Assembly (NCBI RefSeq): GCF_028023675.1
Contig: NZ_JAQIOZ010000016.1
Coordinates: forward strand, 48,920 to 112,919
DNA length: 64,000 bases
Direction of reading: 5' to 3'
Source of the DNA: Primorskyibacter aestuariivivens
GTDB taxonomy: Bacteria > Pseudomonadota > Alphaproteobacteria > Rhodobacterales > Rhodobacteraceae
The notes under the pieces were generated by a model. That model was not told where the DNA came from, searched no databases, and was given only the letters and a program-made list of their open reading frames with translations. Every line of letters begins with the position of its first letter. Within the stretch, counting starts at the first letter, position 1. Positions 17,932 to 26,217 of the stretch are shown one piece after another. The position numbers and the translations under genes were made by a program.

Positions 17932-19452
17932 ATGGCAGCGCCGAAACCCGTGGTTCTTTGCATTCTCGATGGCTGGGGCCTGAGGGACGAGACCGAAGCC
18001 AACGCCGTGGCACAGGCCGCGACCCCGAATTTCGACCGGATCATGCGCGACTGTCCCAATGCCACGCTGATCACCCATGGCCCCGATGTGGGCCTGCCTA
18101 CCGGGCAGATGGGCAATTCCGAGGTTGGCCATACCAATATCGGCGCGGGCCGCGTTGTGGCGATGGATCTGGGGCAGATTGATCTGGCCATCGAGGACGG
18201 GTCTTTTGCCGAGAATGAAACCTTGCAGGCGTTTATTGCCAAGCTGAAAGAGACCGGCGGCACCGCACAGCTCATGGGGTTGGCAAGCCCCGGCGGCGTG
18301 CATGCCCATCAGGTCCACATCGCCGAGGCCGCCCGCATCGTCGCCGAAGCGGGCGTGCCGGTGCAGATCCACGCCATCACTGATGGGCGCGACGTGGCCC
18401 CGCAAAGCGCCGATGCGCAGCTTGCCGAGATGCAGGCTGCGCTGCCGCACGGCGCGCGGATCGGCTGTGTCGTCGGGCGCTACTATGCCATGGACCGCGA
18501 CAATCGCTGGGAGCGGGTGCAACAGGCGTTTGACCTGATGGTCAGTGGCACGGGGCGCAAGGCACCGGATGCTGTGAGCGCCGTGACATCCGCCTATGAG
18601 CAGGGCGAGAATGACGAATTTGTCAAACCCGTGGTGCTGGATGGGTTTCAGACCCCGAGTGATGCGGATGGTATCCTGTTCCTGAACTTCCGCGCCGACC
18701 GTGCGCGCGAAATCCTGTCTGCGCTGGCCGATCCCGCGTTTGACGCTTTTGATGCCAGCGCACGACCGAGCTGGGCCAGCGTCACCGGCATGGTGGAATA
18801 TTCCGAGGCGCATAACGCCTATATGTCCACCCTGTTTCCCAAGCGTGAGATCAAAAACACCCTGTCGGAATGGGTCGCCAAGCATGGCCGCACCCAGTTC
18901 CACACCGCCGAGACCGAGAAATATCCGCATGTCACCTTCTTCCTCGCCGGTGGCAAGGAAGAGCCCGAGACGGGCGAAGACCGCTACATGGCGGCCTCGC
19001 CCAAGGTGGCGACTTATGATCTGCAACCCGAGATGAGCGCCGCAGAAGTGACCCGCGAATTGGTCAAGGCAATCGAGGCGCAATATGACATGATCGTCGT
19101 GAACTATGCCAACCCGGATATGGTGGGCCATACCGGCGATCTGGAGGCGGCCAAGAAAGCCTGTGAGGCCGTTGACCATGGTCTGGGACAGGCGCTCGCC
19201 GCGCTGGAGAACGTCGGCGGCGCGATCATCGTCACCGCCGACCATGGCAATTGCGAAACCATGGTCGATCCGGAAACCGGCGGGCCGCATACCGCACACA
19301 CCACCAACCCGGTGCCCGTTGTTCTGGTGGGCGGACCCGAGGGCGCACGCCTGCGACCGGGCGGGCGGCTGGCCGATCTTGCGCCCACGGTGTTGCAGCT
19401 GATGGGGCTGGAACAGCCCGACGAGATGACCGGGGAAAGCCTTATCGCATGA
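17932..19452 (+). CDS. gpmI: 2,3-bisphosphoglycerate-independent phosphoglycerate mutase
   Basis: 506 residues, normal length. It interconverts 3- and 2-phosphoglycerate in glycolysis/gluconeogenesis using two Mn2+. The alkaline-phosphatase-like core shows LDGWGL near residue 11, the phosphorylated serine in GQMGNSEVGHTNIGAGR near residue 62, and ADHGNCE near residue 437 with the final metal ligands; TAHTTNPVPV is in the C-terminal part. The terminal ATGA overlaps the start of the EnvC-like gene, giving the unit gpmI–envC-like–ctpA, an arrangement widespread in alphaproteobacteria. Confidence 0.96.
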   Translation: MAAPKPVVLCILDGWGLRDETEANAVAQAATPNFDRIMRDCPNATLITHGPDVGLPTGQMGNSEVGHTNIGAGRVVAMDLGQIDLAIEDGSFAENETLQAFIAKLKETGGTAQLMGLASPGGVHAHQVHIAEAARIVAEAGVPVQIHAITDGRDVAPQSADAQLAEMQAALPHGARIGCVVGRYYAMDRDNRWERVQQAFDLMVSGTGRKAPDAVSAVTSAYEQGENDEFVKPVVLDGFQTPSDADGILFLNFRADRAREILSALADPAFDAFDASARPSWASVTGMVEYSEAHNAYMSTLFPKREIKNTLSEWVAKHGRTQFHTAETEKYPHVTFFLAGGKEEPETGEDRYMAASPKVATYDLQPEMSAAEVTRELVKAIEAQYDMIVVNYANPDMVGHTGDLEAAKKACEAVDHGLGQALAALENVGGAIIVTADHGNCETMVDPETGGPHTAHTTNPVPVVLVGGPEGARLRPGGRLADLAPTVLQLMGLEQPDEMTGESLIA

Positions 19453-20567
19453 TCTGGCGCGCCGCGATCCTCTCTTGCCTGATCGCAGGTGGGGCCACTG
19501 CCCAGCAGGACCCGGGCGAGGCGGCGTTGGACGCGGTGCGCATGCTGGAGGACAGCGCCGATGCGCTGGCGCTGGCCAAGGGCGGGCGCGAACGGGTCAA
19601 GGCGCTGACCGAGATCGTGCGCGGATACGAGACCGGGCTATCCGCCCTGCGCGACGGGCTGCGCGCCGCCGCCATTCGGGAAGCACAGCTTGCCGCCGAT
19701 CTGCGCGCCCGCGAGGAGGAGATCGCGCAGCTTCTGGGCGTGTTGCAATCCATGTCGCGCGCCCCTGCGCCCGCGACGCTGATCCACCCCTCCGGCCCCA
19801 CCGGGACGGCGCGGGCGGGCATGCTGCTGACCGAGGTCACGCCGGGGCTCAAGGCCAAGGCCGATGCGCTGCGCGCCGATCTGGAAGAGGTTCAGGCGCT
19901 GCAATTGTTGCAGGAACAGGCCGCCACGAAACTGCGCGAAGGGCTTGAGGGGGCGCAGAACGCGCGCACCGCGCTGTCCAAGGCGGTGGCCGACCGCACC
20001 GACCTGCCGCGCCGCTTTACCGAGGACGCGGTGCAGACCGCTGTTCTGATCGCCGCCACGGAAACACTCGAAGGCTTTGCCAGCGAGCTCAGCACCATTG
20101 CCGAAAACGAAGCGCCCGGAAGCCTGCCCGATATTTCCCACCGCAAGGGCAACCTGCGCCTGCCGGTTCAGGGCCAAATCCTGCGCCGGGCGGGCGAACC
20201 GGATGCGGCAGGCGTCGTGCGCCCCGGTATGCTGGTTGCCACGCGGCCACAAGCCGTCGTTACCAGCCCCACCGCCGCCACGATCCGTTATCGCGGGCCG
20301 CTATTCAATTACGGGCTGGTCACCATCCTTGAGCCACAGGCCGAGACCCTCTTTGTCTTTGCCGGGCTGGACGCGGTGTTTGGCGAGATCGGCCAGGTCC
20401 TGCCAGCGGGCGATCCCGTGGGTCTGATGGGTGGCACATTGCAGACAGATGTCTCACTATCGGGTGATGGGGCTGGAAACACCCGCCCGGAAACGCTCTA
20501 TATAGAAATCAGGGAATTCAATCAGCCCGTGGATCCGGAAACGTGGTTCCGCGCCGACAAGGGATAA
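19449..20567 (+). CDS. EnvC-like murein hydrolase activator (degenerate M23/LytM domain)
   Basis: 372 residues from ATG 19449, which overlaps the gpmI stop by 4 nt; the open frame back to 19251 is antisense-like overlap of gpmI. A signal peptide (MIWRAAILSCLIAGGATAQ) is followed by a long coiled-coil region near residues 20-220, rich in A, E, L and R, and a C-terminal LytM fold near residues 235-370. The normal zinc-binding HxxxD and HxH residues are missing: the usual YGNVVxIxHG becomes YGLVTILEPQAETLF. That pattern fits an activator, not an enzyme. It probably stimulates amidases at the septum from the periplasm. Upstream of ctpA by 7 nt. Confidence 0.82.
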   Translation: MIWRAAILSCLIAGGATAQQDPGEAALDAVRMLEDSADALALAKGGRERVKALTEIVRGYETGLSALRDGLRAAAIREAQLAADLRAREEEIAQLLGVLQSMSRAPAPATLIHPSGPTGTARAGMLLTEVTPGLKAKADALRADLEEVQALQLLQEQAATKLREGLEGAQNARTALSKAVADRTDLPRRFTEDAVQTAVLIAATETLEGFASELSTIAENEAPGSLPDISHRKGNLRLPVQGQILRRAGEPDAAGVVRPGMLVATRPQAVVTSPTAATIRYRGPLFNYGLVTILEPQAETLFVFAGLDAVFGEIGQVLPAGDPVGLMGGTLQTDVSLSGDGAGNTRPETLYIEIREFNQPVDPETWFRADKG

Positions 20568-20574
20568 ACCGAGT

Positions 20575-21918
20575 ATGAAGAAATTCGTGATGGCCGCAAT
20601 TGGCGGCACACTTGCAGGGATCGTCGCCACGACACAATTCGCGGGACCGCTTCTGGCGCAGGACAGCAAGTCATCGAACAATGTCTATGAGCAGCTTGAC
20701 CTGTTCGGCGACATCTTTGAACGCATCCGCGCGCAATATGTCGAAGAGGTGGATGAAAGCGAGCTGATCGAAGCGGCGATCAACGGCATGCTGACCTCGC
20801 TTGATCCACATTCCAGCTATCTTTCTCCCGATGATGCCGCCGATATGCGCGTGCAGACCCGGGGCGAGTTTGGCGGGCTGGGCATCGAGGTCACTCAGGA
20901 AGAGGGCTTTGTCAAAGTCGTCTCCCCCATCGACGGCACGCCCGCCGATGCGGCCGGAATGGAAGCCGGGGATTTCATCACCCATGTGGATGGCGAATCC
21001 GTTCTGGGCCTGACGCTGGACGAAGCGGTTGAACTGATGCGCGGGCCGGTGGGGTCGGAAATCATCATCACCGTCGTCCGCGAGGGCGAGGCCGAGCCGT
21101 TTGACGTGTCGATCATCCGCGACACGATCAAGCTGACCGCCGTGCGCACCCGGACCGAGGGTGACACCGTGGTGCTGCGCGTGACCACCTTCAACGACCA
21201 GACCATGCCGAACCTCGAAGAAGGGCTGGCCGAGCAGATCGAAGAACTGGGCGGTATGGACAACGTGAACGGGATCGTGCTGGACTTGCGCAACAACCCC
21301 GGCGGGTTGCTGACCCAGGCGATCCGCGTCTCGGATGCCTTCCTTGAAAAAGGCGAGATCGTCAGCACACGGGGCCGCAACCCGCAGGATGGCGACCGCT
21401 ACAATGCCACGCCCGGCGATCTGGCCGACGGCAAGCCCATCGTGGTGCTGATCAATGGCGGCTCTGCCTCGGCCTCCGAGATTGTGGCCGGTGCGTTGCA
21501 GGATCACCGCCGCGCCATCGTGGTGGGCACCAAGAGCTTTGGCAAAGGCTCGGTCCAGACGGTCATGCCGCTGCGCGGTGACGGCGCCATGCGCCTGACC
21601 ACGGCGCGCTATTACACGCCGTCGGGCCGGTCGATCCAGGCGCTGGGTGTGTCCCCCGACATCGTCGTGGAACAGCCGCGCCGCAAGCCCGAGACAGAAG
21701 AGGAAGAGGAAGCAAGCGCGGCACGCCGCAACCGCTCCGAGGCCGATCTGCGCGGGTCGCTGGACAATGACAGCCTGACCGAGGACGAGATCAAACAGAT
21801 CGAAGCCGACCGCGCCAAGGCCGAAGCCGCCGCAAAACTGCGCGAAGAGGATTATCAGTTGGCCTATGCCATCGACATCCTCAAGGGCTTGTCCAAGCTG
21901 GGCCCGGACGCGCAGTAA
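20575..21918 (+). CDS. ctpA: S41 family carboxyl-terminal processing peptidase
   Basis: 447 residues. Signal sequence MKKFVMAAIGGTLAGIVATTQFAGPLLAQ, a PDZ domain near residues 90-170 (RGEFGGLGIEV … GMEAGDFI) and the S41 catalytic core with Ser in GGSASASEIVAGAL near residue 302 and Lys in GTKSFGKGSVQT near residue 327. A charged Glu-rich C-terminal tail follows (EEEEEASAARRNR). It cleaves exported or membrane proteins near their C-termini in the periplasm. Last gene of the gpmI–envC-like–ctpA unit, followed by an intrinsic terminator at 21940. Confidence 0.95.
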   Translation: MKKFVMAAIGGTLAGIVATTQFAGPLLAQDSKSSNNVYEQLDLFGDIFERIRAQYVEEVDESELIEAAINGMLTSLDPHSSYLSPDDAADMRVQTRGEFGGLGIEVTQEEGFVKVVSPIDGTPADAAGMEAGDFITHVDGESVLGLTLDEAVELMRGPVGSEIIITVVREGEAEPFDVSIIRDTIKLTAVRTRTEGDTVVLRVTTFNDQTMPNLEEGLAEQIEELGGMDNVNGIVLDLRNNPGGLLTQAIRVSDAFLEKGEIVSTRGRNPQDGDRYNATPGDLADGKPIVVLINGGSASASEIVAGALQDHRRAIVVGTKSFGKGSVQTVMPLRGDGAMRLTTARYYTPSGRSIQALGVSPDIVVEQPRRKPETEEEEEASAARRNRSEADLRGSLDNDSLTEDEIKQIEADRAKAEAAAKLREEDYQLAYAIDILKGLSKLGPDAQ

Positions 21919-21939
21919 GCCCGCCGGTATGAGTATGGA

Positions 21940-21970
21940 CGGGGCCGTGCCAACCGCGCGGCCCCGTTTT
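21940..21970 (+). terminator. Intrinsic terminator after ctpA
   Basis: An 8-bp perfect stem CGGGGCCG (21940-21947) / CGGCCCCG (21959-21966) with an 11-nt loop, then TTTT, 20 nt after the ctpA stop. Confidence 0.85.
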
Positions 21971-22026
21971 CTTCAAAAGAGTGAGACTGTAAAACTGTCT
22001 GGGAGACAATTTTACAGTTCAACGGA

Positions 22027-22049
22027 CCGAAATCTTTGTAATATTTCGG
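22027..22049. repeat. Palindromic element, copy 2 (CCGAAATCTT type), upstream of rppH
   Basis: CCGAAAT (22027-22033) pairs with ATTTCGG (22043-22049), a 7-bp stem with two more inner pairs after one mismatch. It aligns with copy 1 at 3758-3780 at 19 of 23 positions, and both are preceded by CGG. It ends 18 nt before the rppH ATG, where an operator or a leader hairpin could act. Confidence 0.5.
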
Positions 22050-22067
22050 AACTACGGTGACCCGAAC

Positions 22068-22559
22068 ATGACCCCGGACGAAATCGCAAAACTCCCCTAT
22101 CGCCAGAATGTCGGCGTCATGCTGGTGAACGCAGCGGGCGACGCCTTTGTCGGCCAGCGCATGGACAGCGAAATCCCCGCCTGGCAAATGCCGCAGGGGG
22201 GCATAGACACGGGCGAAGAGCCGCGTGATGCGGCGTTGCGTGAGCTGACCGAAGAAACCGGCGTGACCCCCGACCTGGTCACTGTCGAGGCGGAAACAGA
22301 GGGCTGGATTTCCTATGACCTGCCCGCCGATCTGGTGCCGCGCATCTGGAAGGGCCGCTACAAGGGGCAGGAACAGAAATGGTTCCTGTTGCGGTTCCAT
22401 GGAACGGATGACCAGATCCGGATTGATGCGGATGATCATCAGGAGTTTTCCGAATGGCGCTGGCTGCCCGCCGACGAGTTGGTGGACAATATCGTGCCCT
22501 TCAAACGCGAGGTCTATGCCAAGGTGGTCGAAAGCTTCACCCCCTATCTGAAAGGCTGA
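22068..22559 (+). CDS. rppH: RNA pyrophosphohydrolase (Nudix)
   Basis: 163 residues. The Nudix box is intact as [20 protein letters not shown] followed by TGV near residues 45-66. The N-terminal [12 protein letters not shown] and AWQMPQGG segments are characteristic of RppH/IalA rather than other Nudix enzymes. It removes pyrophosphate from the 5' end of triphosphorylated mRNA (and can cleave diadenosine polyphosphates), starting RNase E-dependent decay. The palindromic element at 22027 lies in its leader. The secreted hypothetical gene follows after 3 nt. Confidence 0.93.
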   Translation: MTPDEIAKLPYRQNVGVMLVNAAGDAFVGQRMDSEIPAWQMPQGGIDTGEEPRDAALRELTEETGVTPDLVTVEAETEGWISYDLPADLVPRIWKGRYKGQEQKWFLLRFHGTDDQIRIDADDHQEFSEWRWLPADELVDNIVPFKREVYAKVVESFTPYLKG

Positions 22560-22562
22560 GCC

Positions 22563-23045
22563 ATGCGTATCCCGGTCCTGAGTATCCTGTTTTCCCTGAT
22601 CGCCCCGGCTGCTTTTGCGCTGTCCTGCATGCCCCATGACGTGGCGCAGGTATACCGCGAGGCCGCCGACAGCGAGACGCGCTATTTCGTGGTGCTGGGC
22701 GAGCTGACCTTTGACAAGCGCAAGCTGCCGGTCACCGATTGGGACAAGCAGATGGATACGCCCCCAGACACCCGCATTCCTGCCCGGATCACAGGCAAAT
22801 CCCTGGGAGCAGACGGGTTTCAAAAAGCGTTCGACGGGCAGATCACGCTGAACGCGCAATGTTTCGGCCCTTGGTGCGCCAGCGCCGTCAGCGGGGCGCG
22901 CTACCTGGCCTTTGTGAATGCCGACAGCCGCGAATTGGTGGTCACGCCCTGCGGCGGGTTCGGCTTTGCCAACCCGTCGAATGAGGTCATCGACACGGTG
23001 CTGCAATGCCATCGTGGCGGGGCCTGTGAGCCGGTCATGCGATAG
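22563..23045 (+). CDS. Secreted hypothetical protein, six cysteines in the mature part
   Basis: 160 residues. A signal peptide MRIPVLSILFSLIAPAAFA is followed by LSCMPHDVAQVY, an N-terminal cysteine close to the cleavage site. The mature part has six Cys (LSCMP, AQCFGPWCAS, VTPCGG, LQCHRGGACEP), suggesting up to three disulfides in the periplasm. It has the look of an OB-like or TIMP-like secreted domain (YFVVLGELTFDKRK, PARITGKSL), but I do not recognise the family with confidence. Starts 3 nt after the rppH stop, so is probably co-transcribed. Confidence 0.7.
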   Translation: MRIPVLSILFSLIAPAAFALSCMPHDVAQVYREAADSETRYFVVLGELTFDKRKLPVTDWDKQMDTPPDTRIPARITGKSLGADGFQKAFDGQITLNAQCFGPWCASAVSGARYLAFVNADSRELVVTPCGGFGFANPSNEVIDTVLQCHRGGACEPVMR

Positions 23046-23330
23046 ACCTCTTCTCCCCCAACCTGGCTCAGCGCGGTGTCTGCCAAGCGGACTTTGCTGC
23101 CATTGCGCGAGCCGCTCATTGACGGGCCGCGGTGCGGCGATCCTGCGTTTGTGGGGCAGAGCTTTATGCCTGCAAAATCCGAAAAAGATCAGATCAATGC
23201 GCTTGCGGCAGCCAAATCGCCGTGCCGGGGGGCGGCCCGGCGATGCGCGGCGGCCTTCGGCCTTGATCCCGCGCAAAGCATGTCTGCTCAGGGCTCACAG
23301 CGGACATCCGAACCATGGAGACTGTTCTCC
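23046..23330. other. Gene-free intergenic stretch (285 bp)
   Basis: Between two stop codons of convergent genes. It holds scattered GC-rich inverted segments (GGCGGCCCGGCG near 23230) and two AGCGGAC-bearing pieces (about 23085 and 23300) of the type left between genes in roseobacters. No gene, RNA or clear terminator is visible. Confidence 0.4.
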
Positions 23331-23825
23331 TTACGGCACAATCAACCGCGTTTCATAGCGGATCAGCCCGGCGATCTGCCTCAGATGTTCGCGCCGGAAC
23401 GCGACGCAGCCTTCGGTCGGAAAGCCCGGCCTGCGCCATTGATGCAGGAAAATCGCCGAACCGCGCCCCGATTCCGCCCGGGGCCAGTTCCAGTCTGTGA
23501 TCAGCACCAGATCGTAAAGCGGATCGGCGCGGCGCAACGTCTCGTGACTATGGGGATAGGGCGCGCGCACCATGAGGTTGTAATCCTCATGCCCCGCATC
23601 ATCCGACCACAGATCGCCGGGCCGGATGGGCACGGCCCAATCCACGGGCCGCGCCATACGGTCGGGGCGATAGAGCAGCCCGACGATGCGGTGCACCCCG
23701 CGCGGCGTGGCCCCGTCGCCTTCGCGCTTGTCCGAGGTAGCGCCGCCGCGCCCGATGGTGCAGGGCCAGTACCGCCCGGCAAAGCGGACCCCGCGCGGGG
23801 TCAGGACCATGTCCCAGCGAGTCAC
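23331..23825 (-). CDS. L,D-transpeptidase (YkuD) family protein
   Basis: 164 residues. The active-site block reads [18 protein letters not shown] near residue 127, containing the conserved His and the catalytic Cys of the HxxxxxxPTxGC pattern. No signal peptide is visible at the start ([13 protein letters not shown]), so this is the short YkuD type; the family makes 3-3 peptidoglycan cross-links or attaches proteins, but a cytoplasmic location would need another role. Overlaps ribA's end by 4 nt (ribA ends at 23822, this start is at 23825). Confidence 0.82.
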   Translation of the reverse strand: MTRWDMVLTPRGVRFAGRYWPCTIGRGGATSDKREGDGATPRGVHRIVGLLYRPDRMARPVDWAVPIRPGDLWSDDAGHEDYNLMVRAPYPHSHETLRRADPLYDLVLITDWNWPRAESGRGSAIFLHQWRRPGFPTEGCVAFRREHLRQIAGLIRYETRLIVP

Positions 23826-24919
23826 AACAGATGCCCCGACTTGGCGGCCTTGGTGGCGAGATAGGCGGCATTCTGGTCGGTCAGACCCACCTTGAGCGGC
23901 ACGCGCTCGGTCACGGAAATTCCCTGCGCCTCCATCATGGCAATCTTTTTGGGGTTGTTCGTCAGCAGCCGTACCGCGCCAAACCCCATGCGCTTGAGAA
24001 TATCCGCGCCAATCCGGAAATCGCGCTCATCATCCTCGAATCCCAGCCGGTGATTGGCCTCGACCGTGTCGAACCCCTGATCCTGCAGCGAATAGGCGCG
24101 CATCTTGTTGGCAAGGCCGATGCCGCGCCCCTCCTGATTGAGGTAGAGAAGTACGCCCTGCCCCTCTTCGCCCATCTGTGCCAGCGCCGCGTGCAACTGC
24201 GGGCCACAATCGCATTTCAGCGATCCCAGCACATCGCCGGTGAAACATGCCGAATGCAGCCGCGCGAGTACCGGTTTGGCGCGGTCCGGACGGCCAATCT
24301 CAAACGCGTAATGCTCCACCCCGCCATCCTCGGGGCGGAAAATCTGCAATCGCCCGCCCGACGCCAGCCGGATGGGCAGCCGTGCGGCAACCACCGGATG
24401 CGGGGCATGTGCCTGCAACAGCAGAGGGCCGGTTGCGCCCGCGTTCAGTTTCGTGAGCCAACCCGCCTCGGGAATGTCGGCCTCTGAGGCCAATTCAACC
24501 ACCAGCGCGGCAGGCAAGAGCTGCGCCGATTTCACCAGTTCAATCGCCAAACGGTGCAGCGCCGCATCACCCGCGCGCAGCGCAAAAAGCGGCCCCTTCA
24601 TCGGTGTGCGCAGATCATCCTTGGGATCGGCCAGCGCGTGAACCCAACTGCAATCCGCTTCTTCCGGCAGCGGCAGCCGCGCGACATCGCCATCATAGGC
24701 GCGCGCCTTGAGCGTTTCGGCCCGGCGTCCGGTGATGGTCAGCACCGGCTGTGGCCCCAATGCTCGGGTCGCGGCCAGCCGCTCCGGCGACAGGGTTTCC
24801 GCCGCAAGAACCAGCGCGACGTCGCCATGCCCGCACAGCACAACCGGCACCCCCATGCGCAGATCGGCACGGGCGCGGTTGATCAATTCAACGGGATCGG
24901 GCGCAAAACCATGTGTCAT
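23822..24919 (-). CDS. ribA: GTP cyclohydrolase II with degenerate RibB-like N-terminal half
   Basis: 365 residues. The C-terminal ~200 residues are a complete RibA: the zinc cysteines in [15 protein letters not shown] near residue 225 and the catalytic [16 protein letters not shown] near residue 260. It opens GTP to begin riboflavin synthesis. The N-terminal 160 residues resemble DHBP synthase ([13 protein letters not shown] … VLAAETL) but lack the acidic DDEDRENEGD core, so that domain is probably catalytically dead. Start uncertain: ATG 24919 chosen, ATG 24946 also possible; neither has a strong ribosome site. The open frame beyond is antisense to the response regulator. Followed by the YkuD gene with a 4-nt overlap. 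Confidence 0.88.
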   Translation of the reverse strand: MTHGFAPDPVELINRARADLRMGVPVVLCGHGDVALVLAAETLSPERLAATRALGPQPVLTITGRRAETLKARAYDGDVARLPLPEEADCSWVHALADPKDDLRTPMKGPLFALRAGDAALHRLAIELVKSAQLLPAALVVELASEADIPEAGWLTKLNAGATGPLLLQAHAPHPVVAARLPIRLASGGRLQIFRPEDGGVEHYAFEIGRPDRAKPVLARLHSACFTGDVLGSLKCDCGPQLHAALAQMGEEGQGVLLYLNQEGRGIGLANKMRAYSLQDQGFDTVEANHRLGFEDDERDFRIGADILKRMGFGAVRLLTNNPKKIAMMEAQGISVTERVPLKVGLTDQNAAYLATKAAKSGHLL

Positions 24920-25072
24920 CAGGGTCTTGATGTAGACCTTTGTCATGGGAAATTGAAACATTTCCTTGGCGATCCATGGATTTTCACACGAGCGCGTGAA
25001 GTCTTTGCAGCAAACCTTGCCGCGGTGCCGCTGCCACCGCATCTCTTTATCAACACGACGGAGGATACCGAC

Positions 25073-25759
25073 ATGGCACAGCTCAAGAACCTGCTGCTTG
25101 TGGATGATGATGAGGACCTGCGCGAAGCGCTGGCCGAGCAATTGATCATGACCGAGGATTTCGAGGTCTTTGAGGCGGGGAATGGATCTGAGGCGATGGA
25201 GCGGGTCAAAGCCTCGCATTTCGACCTGATCATTTTGGATGTGGGCCTGCCCGACACGGATGGGCGCGAGTTGTGCCGGTTGATGCGAAAGCAAGGCGTG
25301 AAAGCCCCGGTGCTGATGCTGACCGGCCATGACAGCGATGCGGACACGATCCTGGGCCTTGATGCCGGTGCCAATGACTATGTCACCAAACCGTTCAAGT
25401 TCCCGGTGCTCCTGGCCCGTATCCGCGCGCAGCTGCGCCAGCATGAACAGTCTGAGGACGCGGTGTTTGCACTTGGCCCCTATACGTTCAAACCGGCGAT
25501 GAAGACGCTGGTGACCGAGGACGAGCGTAAGATCCGCCTGACAGAGAAAGAGACAAATATCCTCAAATACCTCTACCGCGCGCCCGAAGGCGTGGTGCCG
25601 CGCGATGTGCTCTTGCACGAGGTCTGGGGCTATAATGCCGGGGTCACGACCCACACGCTGGAGACGCATATCTACCGGTTGCGCCAGAAAATTGAACCGG
25701 AACCGTCAAATGCCCGCCTTCTTGTGACCGAATCCGGAGGGTACAGACTGAATGCCTAA
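25073..25759 (+). CDS. OmpR/PhoB family response regulator (CenR-like)
   Basis: 228 residues. The receiver domain (residues 1-118) has the acidic pair [10 protein letters not shown], the phosphoacceptor Asp in [13 protein letters not shown] near residue 54 and Lys in VTKPFKFP near residue 104. The winged-helix domain (about 130-228) ends with [20 protein letters not shown] 25073 is preceded by ACGGAGGATACCG. From memory the sequence resembles the conserved alphaproteobacterial cell-envelope regulator CenR, but I cannot confirm this and leave the symbol blank. No sensor kinase is adjacent, so it is an orphan here. Confidence 0.88.
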   Translation: MAQLKNLLLVDDDEDLREALAEQLIMTEDFEVFEAGNGSEAMERVKASHFDLIILDVGLPDTDGRELCRLMRKQGVKAPVLMLTGHDSDADTILGLDAGANDYVTKPFKFPVLLARIRAQLRQHEQSEDAVFALGPYTFKPAMKTLVTEDERKIRLTEKETNILKYLYRAPEGVVPRDVLLHEVWGYNAGVTTHTLETHIYRLRQKIEPEPSNARLLVTESGGYRLNA

Positions 25760-25771
25760 AGGTCGTATGGC

Positions 25772-25785
25772 TTGACCCAGATCAA
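25772..25785 (+). promoter_or_regulatory. FNR/FnrL-type operator upstream of an RNA element
   Basis: TTGAC-CCAG-ATCAA, nine of ten positions of the FNR consensus TTGAT-N4-ATCAA. A TTAGCA sequence at 25807-25812 lies 28.5 bp from the box centre, the position of a -10 in a class II FNR promoter. No protein gene follows downstream on the plus strand; the element at 25814-25900 does. The same box type (TTGAC-TCAC-ATCAA) sits at 57276. FNR, FnrL or Dnr could bind; sequence does not tell which. Confidence 0.6.
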
Positions 25786-25813
25786 AGCGGTATCCTGAGG
25801 GTACCTTTAGCAA

Positions 25814-25900
25814 GGTTTGCAACAGTTCCCGTCGCATATGCGGGTTATCATATGCACCTCCCTGTTGGACTGACCCGGGCTGCGGCTCGGGTCTTTTTTT
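25814..25900 (+). ncRNA. Predicted structured small RNA or attenuator with intrinsic terminator
   Basis: Short transcript expected from the FNR-type promoter. Complementary blocks are CAACAG (25820-25825) with CTGTTG (25862-25867) and GCATATG (25834-25840) with CATATGC (25849-25855). The 3' end is an intrinsic terminator: GACCCG (25872-25877), CGGGTC (25888-25893), then seven T. A C-rich ACCTCCC at 25856-25862 resembles anti-Shine-Dalgarno seed regions of regulatory RNAs. The 5' end is estimated only. An alternative is a leader attenuator for the short frame at 25916. Confidence 0.5.
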
Positions 25901-25965
25901 GAGGGAGGTATTCTAGTGACAGGGATGCGGGACAGAACTGTCGTTCGTCACAAAGAGCTAAGGGA

Positions 25966-26086
25966 CGCGCCCGACCCTGGGAGGGCGCGTGCACGATTTG
26001 TGGCGTCCCCATCGGCGCGGCATTCAAGCCATTGATTAGGTGCGAAACGTCGCCAGTGCGCCCTCCCGTGGGGAGGGTCGGGCGCG
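25966..26086. repeat. Large imperfect inverted repeat
   Basis: Arm A (25966-25992) holds CGCGCCCGACCCT and GGGAGGGCGCG; arm B (26056-26086) holds the complementary GCGCCCTCCC and AGGGTCGGGCGCG. The two arms of about 27-31 nt pair with a few extra bases, around a loop near 63 nt. It fills the 458-bp gap between the response regulator and ilvE, which contains no convincing gene. Its origin as a mobile miniature element or REP-like repeat is a guess. Confidence 0.5.
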
Positions 26087-26165
26087 GCCCGGGGTTCCCC
26101 CGGGCAAACCGGAATTGAGTGTCTTGTAAGGGTTCCGGTCCAACTTTCAGAAGGCTTTGGCCACC

Positions 26166-26190
26166 AAAAAAGGCGGAGCAAAACTCCGCC
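26166..26190 (-). terminator. Intrinsic terminator of ilvE
   Basis: On the minus strand GGCGGAG-TTTTG-CTCCGCC (7-bp stem, plus positions 26172-26178 and 26184-26190) is followed by six T (26166-26171), 27 nt past the ilvE stop. Confidence 0.85.
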
Positions 26191-26217
26191 CTCTTTAGAT
26201 ACCAGTCCAGTATAGTC

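Noticed and set aside
19251..19448. N-terminal extension of the EnvC-like gene
   Set aside because: It overlaps gpmI in another frame; the signal peptide and the ATGA junction place the start at 19449.
23076..23864. Plus-strand frame over the YkuD gene and intergenic region
   Set aside because: Antisense to the YkuD gene with its intact catalytic block; intergenic part is repeat-like.
24878..24896. Additional FNR-like palindrome TTGATCAATTCAA
   Set aside because: Spacing is wrong (no N4 between half-sites) and it lies inside the ribA coding region.
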